Shown: positions 19,768 through 27,798 of the stretch, piece by piece
How the letters are laid out: each line of letters begins with the position of its first letter
Numbering within the stretch: the stretch's first letter is position 1
Origin: Oscillospiraceae bacterium
GTDB taxonomy: Bacteria > Bacillota > Clostridia > Oscillospirales > Oscillospiraceae
DNA length: 64,000 nt
Direction: 5' to 3'
Assembly (NCBI GenBank): GCA_022846075.1
Contig: AP025582.1
Span: 682,001-746,000 of the forward strand
The notes under the pieces: model-generated
Seen by the model: only the letters and a program-made list of their open reading frames with translations
Database searches by the model: none
Told to the model about the DNA's origin: nothing
Position numbers and translations under genes: made by a program

Positions 19768-21528
19768 ATGGCAGAAGAAAACAACCAGTATACCTTTGAA
19801 AACCCGGAATACCGCAAGACCTATTGGCACACCTGCTCCCACATCCTGGCGCAGGCGGTGAAGCGCCTGTGGCCCGAGGTGAAGCTGGCCATCGGCCCCG
19901 CCATCGACGAGGGCTTCTATTACGACATGGACTCCCCCTTCCCCTTCACCCCCGAGATGCTGGAGCAGATCGAGGGCGAGATGCGGAAGATCTGCAAGGA
20001 AAAGCTGAAGCTGGAGCGCTTCGAGTTGCCCCGGGCCGAGGCCCGGAAGCTGATGGAGGAGAAGGGCGAGCCCTACAAGGTGGAGCTCATCGACGACCTG
20101 CCCGAGGACGCCGTCATCTCCTTCTATAAGCAGGGGGAGTTCACCGACCTGTGCGCCGGCCCCCACGTGGATTCCACCGGCCGCGTCAAGGGCAACGCCA
20201 TCAAGCTCACCGCCTGCAACGCCGCCTACTGGCGCGGCGACTCCAATCGCCAGACCCTCCAGCGCATCTACGGCATCGCCTTCCCCAAGAAGGAGGAGCT
20301 GGACGAGTATATGGCCCGGATCGAGGAGGCCAAGAAGCGGGACCACCGCAAGCTGGGCAAGGAGCTGGGCTTGTTCATGCTCCGGGACGAGGGCCCCGGC
20401 TTCCCCTTCTTCCTGCCCAAGGGCATGGTGCTGAAAAACACCCTGCTGGACTATTGGCGGCAGGTGCACAAGAAGTACGGCTACGTGGAGATCTCCACCC
20501 CCATCATGCTCAACCGCCAGCTCTGGGAGCGCTCCGGCCACTGGGACCACTACAAGAACAACATGTACACCACCGTCATCGACGACGTGGACTTCGCCGT
20601 CAAGCCCATGAACTGCCCCGGCGGCATGCTGGTCTACGCCAGCGAGCCCCACTCCTATAAGGAGCTGCCCCTGCGGGTGGGGGAGATCGGCCTGGTCCAC
20701 CGCCACGAGCTGTCCGGCGCCCTTCACGGCCTGTTCCGGGTGCGCTGCTTCAACCAGGACGACGCCCACGTCTTCATGACCCGGGAGCAGATGCAGGACG
20801 TCATCCAGGAGACCGTGCGCCTCTTTGACGAGGTGTACTCCACCTTCGGCCTGAGCTACACCATCGAGCTGTCCACCATGCCCGAGGACCACATCGGCAC
20901 CGTGGACGAGTGGGAGCGCAACCAGGACATCCTGAAGGCCGCCATCACCGACATGGGCAAGGACTTCGTCATCAACGAGGGCGACGGCGCCTTCTACGGC
21001 CCCAAGCTGGACTTCCACCTGGCCGACTCCCTGGGCCGGACCTGGCAGTGCGGCACCATCCAGCTGGACAGCCAGCTCCCCGAGCGCTTCGAGCTGGAGT
21101 ATGTGGGGGAGGACGGCCAGAAGCACCGCCCCGTCATGATCCACCGGGTGGTGCTGGGCTCCATCGAGCGGTTCATCGGCGTCATCACCGAGCACTTCGC
21201 CGGGGCCTTCCCGGCCTGGCTGTCCCCCGTGCAGGTGAAGGTCCTCACCATCACCGACCGGGCCGACGATTACGCCGCCGAGCTGGCCGCCAAGCTGGAC
21301 GCCCTGGGCTTCCGGGTGGAGACCGACACCCGCAACGAGAAGATCGGCAAAAAGATCCGGGAGGCCCAGCTCCAGAAGACTCCCTATATGCTGGTGGTGG
21401 GCGACCGGGACATCGAGAACCAGACCGTCTCTGTGCGCCACCGCACCGGCGAGGACCTGGGGGCCATGTCCCTGGACGCCTTCGCCGGGCTCCTCAAGGA
21501 GGAAGTGGACAGCAAGACCATCAAATAA
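19768..21528 (+). CDS. thrS: Threonyl-tRNA synthetase lacking the N-terminal TGS domain
   Basis: This class II synthetase charges tRNA-Thr. The protein begins almost directly in the editing domain: HTCSHILAQAV (HxxxH, residues about 16-26) and LCAGPHV give the zinc-site and editing residues. The catalytic core follows with motif 2 around VHRHELSGALHGLFRVRCF and motif 3 around VVLGSIERFIGV, then the anticodon-binding domain. At 586 residues it is about 55-60 shorter than E. coli ThrRS because the TGS domain is missing. AGGAGG lies upstream of the ATG. Expression should be controlled by the T-box leader. Confidence 0.97.
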   Translation: MAEENNQYTFENPEYRKTYWHTCSHILAQAVKRLWPEVKLAIGPAIDEGFYYDMDSPFPFTPEMLEQIEGEMRKICKEKLKLERFELPRAEARKLMEEKGEPYKVELIDDLPEDAVISFYKQGEFTDLCAGPHVDSTGRVKGNAIKLTACNAAYWRGDSNRQTLQRIYGIAFPKKEELDEYMARIEEAKKRDHRKLGKELGLFMLRDEGPGFPFFLPKGMVLKNTLLDYWRQVHKKYGYVEISTPIMLNRQLWERSGHWDHYKNNMYTTVIDDVDFAVKPMNCPGGMLVYASEPHSYKELPLRVGEIGLVHRHELSGALHGLFRVRCFNQDDAHVFMTREQMQDVIQETVRLFDEVYSTFGLSYTIELSTMPEDHIGTVDEWERNQDILKAAITDMGKDFVINEGDGAFYGPKLDFHLADSLGRTWQCGTIQLDSQLPERFELEYVGEDGQKHRPVMIHRVVLGSIERFIGVITEHFAGAFPAWLSPVQVKVLTITDRADDYAAELAAKLDALGFRVETDTRNEKIGKKIREAQLQKTPYMLVVGDRDIENQTVSVRHRTGEDLGAMSLDAFAGLLKEEVDSKTIK

Positions 21529-21542
21529 GCACAGCGCTGAAA

Positions 21543-21576
21543 AGGGCCCTCCGGCGACAGCCGGAGGGCCCTTTTT
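21543..21576 (+). terminator. Terminator of thrS
   Basis: A 13-bp perfect stem (AGGGCCCTCCGGC and its complement) with a GACA loop is followed by T residues shortly after the thrS stop codon. Confidence 0.93.
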
Positions 21577-21645
21577 CGACAAGATCTGCCGTCATAGCGG
21601 GTGTATGATCCCTTCCAACAAGAAATCGGAGGGGAGGGGCGGCAC

Positions 21646-21816
21646 ATGAGACTGCCAAAGGGCGTGCGTCTAGTCCTGGGCGCGGCGGCGGTGCTGGCCT
21701 CCATCGTGCTGTCCTGGGCGCTGGAGGAATACGTGGGTCCCATCTCCCTGATGGCGGTTTTGCCGGGGGCGGGGCTTTTCGTCTGCTTGAATCCGGAGCT
21801 GATAAGCGGAAAATAA
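21646..21816 (+). CDS. Small membrane protein, unknown
   Basis: The 56-residue protein has a basic start (MRLPKGVR) and two hydrophobic stretches (VLGAAAVLASIVLSWAL and ISLMAVLPGAGLFVCL) that could form two short membrane helices. AGGGGAGGGG upstream supports the ATG at 21646 over an in-frame ATG at 21601. No family is recognised, and the gene is accepted mainly on ribosome-binding site and hydrophobic pattern. Confidence 0.5.
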   Translation: MRLPKGVRLVLGAAAVLASIVLSWALEEYVGPISLMAVLPGAGLFVCLNPELISGK

Positions 21817-21821
21817 AGGCT

Positions 21822-22040
21822 TCCCCTGGGGGAAGCTGGCGAGCGGAGCGAGACTGATGAGGGGAATGTTCTCCTCACACGTCCCCGGCCAGCATAGCTG
21901 GCCGGCCACCGCTAAAAACTTGCCACCGGCAAGTTTTCTTCACGCTATGGCCCCTCATCCGTCAGCGGCTTCGCCGCTGCCACCTTCTACCCGCAGGGCA
22001 TGAGCTGTCCGTAAGCGGCGCAGCCGCTAACGGACAGCCA
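21822..22040. repeat. Composite palindromic repeat element (REP/MITE-like)
   Basis: The segment is non-coding and packed with inverted repeats. Its left part (GGAAGCTGGC, then GATGAGGGG near 21865) is mirrored by CCCCTCATC (21953) and GCCACCTTC (21988), so the two arms form an imperfect long inverted repeat around an 85-base centre. The centre contains smaller hairpins such as CTGGCCGGCCA-type and ACTTGCC/GGCAAGT. A separate hairpin at about 22003-22037 (GCTGTCCGT and ACGGACAGC arms, one mismatch) follows. This style of element is repeated many times in gut clostridial genomes to my knowledge; copy number here cannot be tested. Confidence 0.65.
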
Positions 22041-22056
22041 ACCCCGAGGGGAACAC

Positions 22057-23166
22057 TTATATGTTCAGCGTCCGCCCCAGGGGTTCCGGGCCGAACAGCG
22101 GCTCGTCATACGCCGCCTGGGCCAGGGCGGCCAAATTCTCGTCGCAGTGCTCCTGTTCCTTGCACCAAAGCCCCACCAGCCGGAGCTGGCCGTCCTGTGT
22201 GAACCGCCCCTCCCGCGCCAGGGTCAGTGCCCCCAACTCTTGGAGGGCCAGCAGGGACAGGGCGGCGAAGCTGACCTTCCCGTACACGTCGCCGTCAAAA
22301 TCCGCCTTCAAAAACCAGCGGTAGAGAAGGTAGACGGCGAAGTTTTCGTACTCCGCTTCCCGTCCCAACCTGGCCCGGACAAAGTCCCGCCGCCGCGCGG
22401 CGTAGGTGTCCTCGCTCATGTCGGCGAGCGTCCCGGCGGCTTCGTCCAGCAGGGCCTTCCATTCGGGAGAGAGGATTTCCAGCGTCCCCAGGACCCGGAA
22501 CAGCGCCCGGGCCGTCTCCAGCCGTTCCCCGGTCGCCCCGGCGGGGGGAGCCTGGGGCGGGATCGCCTGGGCCAAGCCCTCCACGTCCCCCAGGTCCAGC
22601 CGCTCCTGCAAGGCCCAGGCGTACCCCAGCACCGCCGCCATCCGTGCCCCCACAGGGTGGCTCCGGTCCCGCAGCAGGCCGAAGAGCCGTTCCCGGCAGG
22701 GGAGGAGAGCCGCCAGCAGGGCTCCGTCCACGTCCTCGCAGTCCTCCTCCGGCTCATCGGTGACGGCTTCGGTGAACCGCCCGTCCCAGGTCAGCGTCAG
22801 CCTGGCCGCCTCGGGGCAGGAGGCCGCCAGGCTGGCCTCCCGGAAGGGCCCGAAGGACTCGATGAACCGGGGGTGCTCCCGGCACACCTGGCACAGGGCG
22901 TCCTCTCCCAATTCCGCCTGGAGGGCGCACAGCCCATCCTCCCGGAGGAGGGCGCACCGGCCCTCCGCCAGCCGAAAGCAAGTGTCCCCGTCGCCGTCCA
23001 CGGTGAGGGCGTTTCGGACGGTCTCACCGATGGTCCCCGGAAGAGCCTGGTAGCGGGCCAGGCTCTCCTCGTCCACCACCGCCTCCCAGGCGGCGCAGCA
23101 GGTGTCAGGGCAGGCCCCGGCCAGACAGGCAAAGCCGTCGTAGTAGGAGGGCTTTCGGATCAGCAT
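22057..23166 (-). CDS. FliB-like (flagellin lysine-N-methylase family) cysteine-rich protein
   Basis: The protein resembles the FliB family: it opens MLIRKPSYYDGFACLAGACPDTCC, and the first 100 residues contain a dense cysteine pattern (CLAGACPDTCC, CFRLAEGRCALLREDGLC, CQVCREHPR) like that of YkgJ-type metal-cluster proteins. The remainder is helical. FliB methylates surface lysines of flagellin in enterobacteria, but no flagellar gene lies in this window, so the true substrate may be different. It lies 4 bases downstream of the CNNM transporter gene and is probably co-transcribed with it. Family call is fairly good, function uncertain. Confidence 0.78.
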   Translation of the reverse strand: MLIRKPSYYDGFACLAGACPDTCCAAWEAVVDEESLARYQALPGTIGETVRNALTVDGDGDTCFRLAEGRCALLREDGLCALQAELGEDALCQVCREHPRFIESFGPFREASLAASCPEAARLTLTWDGRFTEAVTDEPEEDCEDVDGALLAALLPCRERLFGLLRDRSHPVGARMAAVLGYAWALQERLDLGDVEGLAQAIPPQAPPAGATGERLETARALFRVLGTLEILSPEWKALLDEAAGTLADMSEDTYAARRRDFVRARLGREAEYENFAVYLLYRWFLKADFDGDVYGKVSFAALSLLALQELGALTLAREGRFTQDGQLRLVGLWCKEQEHCDENLAALAQAAYDEPLFGPEPLGRTLNI

Positions 23167-23170
23167 GGCC

Positions 23171-24439
23171 TTACGCCTCGCCGCCGCCGGCGCCGTCGTC
23201 CAGCACCACGACCTTGATCTCCAGCACCCGCCGGTGGTCCACCTTGGTCACGGTCACGTCCAGCCCGTCGGACTGGAACCGGTCTCCCTCCTCGGGCACC
23301 CGGCCGATCTGCTCCATGACCCAGCCGGAGACGGTGTTGGCCTCGCAGCTGCCCTTGAGGGCGAAGAGGTCGTAGAGGTCGGTGAGGGCGGCGTTGCAGG
23401 AGATGAGGTAACTGCCGTCGGCCTGCTTCTGGAACTCCTCAATGACCTCGTCGTGTTCATCCCAGATTTCGCCCACCAGCTCCTCCACGATGTCCTCCAG
23501 AGTGCAAAGCCCCTCGGTGCCGCCGTACTCGTCCACCACTACTACCATATGGGCTTTCTTTTTTTGAAGGATGCGCAGCAGGTCGGAGATCTTGGTGTTC
23601 CCCGTGGTGTACAGCACCGGCGCGGTGATGGCGGACAGGTCGCTCTGACCGTGGTAGCGGGCGGCGTGAAAGTCCTTTTCATGGATGACCCCCACGATGT
23701 CGTCGATGTCCTCGTGGTACACCGGCAGGCGGGAAAAGCCGCTCTCGGCGAAGGCCTTGGCCACGTCCTCCATGGTGTCGGTGTCCTCCACCGCCACGAT
23801 GTCCACCCGGGGGGTGAGGATCTCATCCACCTGCATATCGCCGAACTCGATGGCGGAGCGGATAAGCTCGCTCTCGTGCCGGTCCAGCCCGCCCTCGCTC
23901 TCGGCCTGGTCCACCATGGTCACCAGCTCCTCCTCGGTGATGCCCTCCTCCTCCTGGGAGCGAAAGACCTTGGACAGCAGACGCTTGAGCTGGGCGAACA
24001 GCCAGGCCAGGGGGGTGAGGAGGACCATCAGCACCCGCATGATGGGGGCGGCGAACATGGCGAAGCGCTCGGAGCGCTCCTTGGCCAGGGACTTGGGGGA
24101 CACCTCGCCAAAGACCAGGATCACGATGGTCAGCACCACCGTGGACACCGTGGGGCCGTAGCTCCCCAGCAGCTTGATGAACAGGGAGGCGGAGACGGTG
24201 GTGGCGGTGATGTTGACGATGTTGTTGCCGATGAGGATGGTGGTCAGCAGCTTGTCGTAGTCCTCTTCCAAGGCCAGGGCCAGGGCGGCCCGGCTGTTTC
24301 CGTTTTCCGCCTTGGCCTTCATCCGGACCCGGTTGAGGGAGGTAAAGGCGGTCTCGGTGGCGGAGAAAAAGGCGCTGCAAACGATGAGGATGAGGATGGC
24401 GAAGATCATGGTCATACTGGAACTGTCCATAAAGGGCAA
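23171..24439 (-). CDS. CNNM/CorC (HlyC/TlyC-type) membrane protein, probable Mg2+/Co2+ transporter
   Basis: Three or four N-terminal membrane helices form a DUF21/CNNM domain (CSAFFSATETAFTSLNRVRM, then GNNIVNITATTVSA). A cytoplasmic CBS pair follows (ILTPRVDIVAVEDTDTMEDV and VLYTTGNTKISDLLRIL) and a C-terminal CorC_HlyC domain (VSGWVMEQIGRVPEEGD). The family exports or moves Mg2+ and related ions. Its 422 residues are normal. CGGAGTG before a TTG codon at 24439 supports that start; the ATG at 24430 is the alternative. It has a long 5' leader with a hairpin. Confidence 0.9.
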   Translation of the reverse strand: MPFMDSSSMTMIFAILILIVCSAFFSATETAFTSLNRVRMKAKAENGNSRAALALALEEDYDKLLTTILIGNNIVNITATTVSASLFIKLLGSYGPTVSTVVLTIVILVFGEVSPKSLAKERSERFAMFAAPIMRVLMVLLTPLAWLFAQLKRLLSKVFRSQEEEGITEEELVTMVDQAESEGGLDRHESELIRSAIEFGDMQVDEILTPRVDIVAVEDTDTMEDVAKAFAESGFSRLPVYHEDIDDIVGVIHEKDFHAARYHGQSDLSAITAPVLYTTGNTKISDLLRILQKKKAHMVVVVDEYGGTEGLCTLEDIVEELVGEIWDEHDEVIEEFQKQADGSYLISCNAALTDLYDLFALKGSCEANTVSGWVMEQIGRVPEEGDRFQSDGLDVTVTKVDHRRVLEIKVVVLDDGAGGGEA

Positions 24440-24494
24440 ATCACACTCCGTTTCAAATTCAATGTGGATGTATGGATGGGAAAAGCGTGCAAAA

Positions 24495-24526
24495 GGACAG
24501 TCCTACTCTCTCAAGTAAGACTGTCC
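24495..24526 (-). promoter_or_regulatory. Terminator-like hairpin in the 5' leader of the CNNM gene
   Basis: GGACAGTC and ACTGTCC arms form a long imperfect stem (GGACAGTC-TTACT against AGTA-GGACTGTCC) that on the minus strand is followed by TTTT. It lies inside the predicted 165-base leader of the CNNM transporter gene and could act as an attenuator. No known riboswitch class was recognised. Confidence 0.5.
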
Positions 24527-24612
24527 AAAGGATTGTTTTCTTATGTAATTGGGACTGGGCGGAGGTTCGTCCACGCGGGCTCACCGTTCCTTTTTTCTGA
24601 TAAATTGTTGCC

Positions 24613-24641
24613 ATGATACCACAGCTCCGGCAAAAAAGCAA
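24613..24641 (-). promoter_or_regulatory. Extended -10 promoter of the CNNM-FliB-like pair
   Basis: On the minus strand TTGCTT (24641-24636) is 17 bases from TATCAT (24618-24613), which is preceded by TGG as an extended -10. Transcription would start near 24606. Confidence 0.7.
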
Positions 24642-24683
24642 GGGCAAAGATACTTTGACACTGCAATTTGGTAAATTATCTAC

Positions 24684-24712
24684 TTGCGGCGGGGCGGTGG
24701 GGGGAGTATAAT
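24684..24712 (+). promoter_or_regulatory. Promoter of ilvE
   Basis: TTGCGG (24684-24689) and a perfect TATAAT (24707-24712) have a 17-base spacer, and AGGAGG follows before the ilvE ATG. Confidence 0.75.
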
Positions 24713-24747
24713 AGCAGACAACAAAAAAGTGCGAGGAGGCCGTTCAA

Positions 24748-25815
24748 ATGCAGGAATTTCCCATCACCCGGGCCCCGGCGAGCAAGCCCAAGCCCGACCC
24801 CAAGACCCTGGTCTTCGGCAAGACCTTTACCGACCATATGTTCCTGATGAACTATGAGACCGGGAAGGGCTGGCACGATGGCCGCATCGTCCCCTATGGG
24901 CCCATCCCCATGGAGCCCTGCGCCATGGTGCTCCACTATGCCCAGGAGGTGTTCGAGGGCCTGAAGGCCTACCGCTCCCCCGACGGCGGCGTGCAGCTCT
25001 TCCGCCCCATGGAGAACGCCCTGCGGCTCAAGTCCTCCTGCGAGCGGCTGTGCATCCCCGCCATCGACCCCCAGACCGTGGTGGACGCCATCACCCAGCT
25101 GGTGCGGCTGGAGGCCGACTGGGTGCCCTCTGAGCCGGGGACCTCCCTCTATATCCGCCCCTTCGTCTTTGCCACCGACCCCTCCCTGGGGGTCCACGCC
25201 TCCCACACCTATCTCTTCGCCATCATCTGCTCCCCCGTGGGGGCCTATTACGCCGAGGGCATCAACCCCGTGAGGATCTACGTGGAGGATGAGGACGTCC
25301 GGGCCGTCAAGGGCGGCACCGGCTTCACCAAGTGCGGCGGCAACTACGCCGCCTCCATCCGGGCCAGTGAGCGGGCCGAGGAGCAGGGCTACGCCCAGGT
25401 CCTCTGGCTGGACGGGGTCCACCGCAAGTATATCGAAGAGGTGGGCTCCATGAACGTGATGTTCCAGGTGGACGGCACCGTCATCACCCCCACCCTCACC
25501 GGCTCCGTCCTCCCCGGCATCACCCGGAAGTCCTGCCTGGAGCTTTTGAAGAGCTGGGGCGTCCCCTGTGAGGAGCGGCTCATCACCGCCCAGGAGCTCT
25601 TCGACGCCGCCGAAGCGGGCAAGCTGGAGGAGGCCTGGGGCACCGGCACCGCCGCCGTGATCTCCCCCATCGGTGAGATGGGCTGGGAGGGCAGGCACGT
25701 GGTGGTCAACGGCGGAGAGATCGGCGCGCTGACCCACAAGCTCTACGATACCATCACCGGCATCCAGTGGGGGACCATCCCCGATCCCTACGGCTGGACC
25801 GTGAAGGTCTGCTGA
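24748..25815 (+). CDS. ilvE: Branched-chain amino acid aminotransferase
   Basis: This fold-type IV PLP enzyme transfers amino groups between glutamate and the keto acids of leucine, isoleucine and valine. The 355-residue length and the motifs HYAQEVFEGLKAYR, SLYIRPFVFATDPSLGV, KGGTGFTKCGGNYAAS (followed by the internal-aldimine Lys region) and YIEEVGSMNVMF match the long (eukaryote-like, class II) BCAT subgroup. An AGGAGG site precedes the ATG. It is monocistronic, with its own promoter and a strong terminator. Confidence 0.96.
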   Translation: MQEFPITRAPASKPKPDPKTLVFGKTFTDHMFLMNYETGKGWHDGRIVPYGPIPMEPCAMVLHYAQEVFEGLKAYRSPDGGVQLFRPMENALRLKSSCERLCIPAIDPQTVVDAITQLVRLEADWVPSEPGTSLYIRPFVFATDPSLGVHASHTYLFAIICSPVGAYYAEGINPVRIYVEDEDVRAVKGGTGFTKCGGNYAASIRASERAEEQGYAQVLWLDGVHRKYIEEVGSMNVMFQVDGTVITPTLTGSVLPGITRKSCLELLKSWGVPCEERLITAQELFDAAEAGKLEEAWGTGTAAVISPIGEMGWEGRHVVVNGGEIGALTHKLYDTITGIQWGTIPDPYGWTVKVC

Positions 25816-25820
25816 ACGAG

Positions 25821-25856
25821 AACGCCGCCGGGCCTTTCGGCCCGGCGGCGTTTTTG
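25821..25856 (+). terminator. Terminator of ilvE
   Basis: AACGCCGCCGGGCC and its complement form a 14-bp stem with a TTTC loop, followed by a T-run. Confidence 0.95.
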
Positions 25857-25913
25857 TTCTGTTTTCGGCCTGAAGGGGGCGGTTTTTCACTGCCTCCGCT
25901 TCTCTGATGGCTC

Positions 25914-25942
25914 TTGCCCGCCTCTCCATTCCATGCTATGAT
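25914..25942 (+). promoter_or_regulatory. Promoter of the thyA-folA operon
   Basis: TTGCCC (25914-25919) and TATGAT (25937-25942) are 17 bases apart, 30 bases before the thyA start. Confidence 0.7.
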
Positions 25943-25971
25943 AGAAAAAACACGAAAAAGGGGGCACTCAT

Positions 25972-26802
25972 ATGAGCCGCGCCGACCAACTTTTCCTCCA
26001 GAACTGCCGTGACATCCTCTCCCACGGCGTGTGGGACACGGATCTGCCCGTCCGGCCCAAGTGGACCGACGGCACCCCGGCCCACACGGTGAAGCTCTTC
26101 GGCGTGGTCAACCGCTACGACCTGCGGGAGGAGTTTCCCATTCTCACCGTCCGCCGCCAGTATTTGAAAAGCGCCGTGGATGAGCTGCTGTGGATCTGGC
26201 AGAAGAAGTCCAACGACATCCACCAGCTGTCCAGCCACGTCTGGGACGCCTGGGCGGACGAGAAGGGCTCCATCGGCAAGGCCTACGGCTACCAGCTGGG
26301 GGTGAAGCACCGCTACCCCGAGGGGGAGATGGACCAGGTGGACCGGGTGCTGTGGAGCCTGAAAAACGACCCGGCCTCCCGCCGCATCCTGACCAGCCTC
26401 TACAACCACCACGACCTGAGCGAGATGGCCCTCTACCCCTGCGCCTACTCCATGACCTTCAACGTATCGGGGAACGTGCTCAACGGCATTCTGAACCAGC
26501 GCAGCCAGGATATGCTCACCGCCAACGGCTGGAACGTGATGCAGTACGCCGCCCTCCTGATGATGCTGGCCCAGGTCTCCGGCCTGGTCCCCGGGGAGCT
26601 GGTCCACGTCATCGCCGACGCCCACATCTACGACCGCCACGTCCCCGTGGTGGAGGAGCTTTTGAAGCGGGAGCCCTACCCTGCCCCCAAGCTGTGGATG
26701 GACCCGGATGTCACCGATTTCTACGCCTTTACCAAGAACAGCTTCCGGCTGGAGGGCTACCGGTGCCACGAGCTGGACGATAAGATCGAGGTGGCGGTGT
26801 AA
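25972..26802 (+). CDS. thyA: Thymidylate synthase (ThyA type)
   Basis: ThyA methylates dUMP to dTMP with methylenetetrahydrofolate. The catalytic Cys lies near residue 157 in ALYPCAYSMTFNV, and LNQRSQDMLTANGWNVMQYA and HIYDRH give the substrate-binding segments. The Cys context lacks the PCHxxxQF of the E. coli enzyme, as in a variant subgroup I know from clostridia. At 276 residues the length is normal. AAAGGGGGC lies before the ATG. The neighbouring folA regenerates tetrahydrofolate from the dihydrofolate made here. Confidence 0.95.
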   Translation: MSRADQLFLQNCRDILSHGVWDTDLPVRPKWTDGTPAHTVKLFGVVNRYDLREEFPILTVRRQYLKSAVDELLWIWQKKSNDIHQLSSHVWDAWADEKGSIGKAYGYQLGVKHRYPEGEMDQVDRVLWSLKNDPASRRILTSLYNHHDLSEMALYPCAYSMTFNVSGNVLNGILNQRSQDMLTANGWNVMQYAALLMMLAQVSGLVPGELVHVIADAHIYDRHVPVVEELLKREPYPAPKLWMDPDVTDFYAFTKNSFRLEGYRCHELDDKIEVAV

Positions 26803-26806
26803 GGCC

Positions 26807-27265
26807 ATGAACATTTTGGTTTCCGCCTGCCTCATGGATGTCCCCTGCCGATACAGCGGGGACGGCGCCGACTTCCGGCCCCTGTCCAAGCTGCTGGAGG
26901 ACCGCCCCGACCTCCATCCGGTCCCCCTCTGCCCCGAGCAGCTGGGGGGCCTGCCCACGCCCCGCCCGCCCGCCGAGCGCCGGGGGGAGCGGGTGGTGAC
27001 CCAGGCCGGCGGCGACGTGACGGAGGCCTACCGCCGGGGCGGGGAAGCGGCGGTCCGGCTGGCCCGCAGGCTGGACTGCCGGTGCGCCCTGATGAAGGCC
27101 CGCAGCCCCTCCTGCGGCAGCGGCACCGTCTACGACGGCACCTTCACCCACACCCGGATCCCCGGCGACGGGGTGGCGGCGGCCGCCCTGAAGGGGGCCG
27201 GCATCCCCGTGTTCGACGAGGAGCACTTCGGGGACTTTTTAAATTATGTAAACCTGGAGGGGTGA
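26807..27265 (+). CDS. DUF523 family protein
   Basis: The 152-residue protein matches DUF523: it opens ILVSACLMDVPCRYSGDG and has the later motifs PVCPEQLGGLPTPRPP-like (here PLCPEQLGGL) and RSPSCGSGTVYDGTF. The conserved cysteines suggest metal or thiol chemistry, but the function is unknown. It starts 4 bases after thyA and ends 2 bases before folA, so it is embedded in a folate/thymidylate operon. I chose the ATG at 26807, at the family's usual N-terminus. Confidence 0.88.
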   Translation: MNILVSACLMDVPCRYSGDGADFRPLSKLLEDRPDLHPVPLCPEQLGGLPTPRPPAERRGERVVTQAGGDVTEAYRRGGEAAVRLARRLDCRCALMKARSPSCGSGTVYDGTFTHTRIPGDGVAAAALKGAGIPVFDEEHFGDFLNYVNLEG

Positions 27266-27267
27266 GT

Positions 27268-27765
27268 ATGAAAGCCATCGTCGCCGTGGATCAAGCCTGG
27301 GCCATCGGCCGGGAGGGACGGCTGCTGTGTCCCATCTCCGCCGATCTGAGGCGGTTCAAAGAGCTGACCCTGGGCCATCCCGTGATCCTGGGCCGAAAGA
27401 CCCTCTCCACCTTCCCCGGCGGCCGACCCCTGCCCGGCCGCCGCAATCTGATCCTCTCCCGCTCCCCCGGATTCCGGGTGGAGGGGGCGGAGGTCTTTGT
27501 CGATCAGGAGGCCCTTTTGGCCGCCGCTCCCGACGACAGCGTTGTAATCGGCGGGGAAAGTATTTACAGGGCGTTATTGGATTTTTGCGATACGGTGTAC
27601 GTGACCAAGATCCTCAGGTCCTTCCCCGCCGACGCCTGGTTTCCCGATCTGGACGCCGCGCCGGACTGGTCGGCTGCCGGGGCGGAGCCCCCCCTGGAGG
27701 AGAAGGGCGTGGCCTTTCAATATGTGACCTATGCGCGGACCGCCCCGCCCCGGGGCCGGGACTGA
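27268..27765 (+). CDS. folA: Dihydrofolate reductase
   Basis: DHFR reduces dihydrofolate to tetrahydrofolate with NADPH. The 165-residue protein shows the family order: IVAVDQAWAIGREGRLL, the active-site acidic residue in SADLRRFKELT, GHPVILGRKTLSTF, LPGRRNLILSR and VVIGGESIYRALL for NADPH binding. The ATG at 27268 follows GGAGGGGTGA. Position after thyA and DUF523 fits coupling of thymidylate synthesis to folate recycling. Confidence 0.95.
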   Translation: MKAIVAVDQAWAIGREGRLLCPISADLRRFKELTLGHPVILGRKTLSTFPGGRPLPGRRNLILSRSPGFRVEGAEVFVDQEALLAAAPDDSVVIGGESIYRALLDFCDTVYVTKILRSFPADAWFPDLDAAPDWSAAGAEPPLEEKGVAFQYVTYARTAPPRGRD

Positions 27766-27798
27766 GATCCGTGCGCCGCGCCGGAAAGGAGCCATCCC

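Noticed and set aside
24440-24606. M-box or yybP-ykoY riboswitch in the CNNM leader
   Set aside because: The conserved core sequences of these classes were not found by eye.
24655-24660. A perfect TTGACA upstream of ilvE as its -35 box
   Set aside because: No -10 element lies at 16-18 bases from it, whereas TTGCGG-17-TATAAT at 24684-24712 is a complete promoter.
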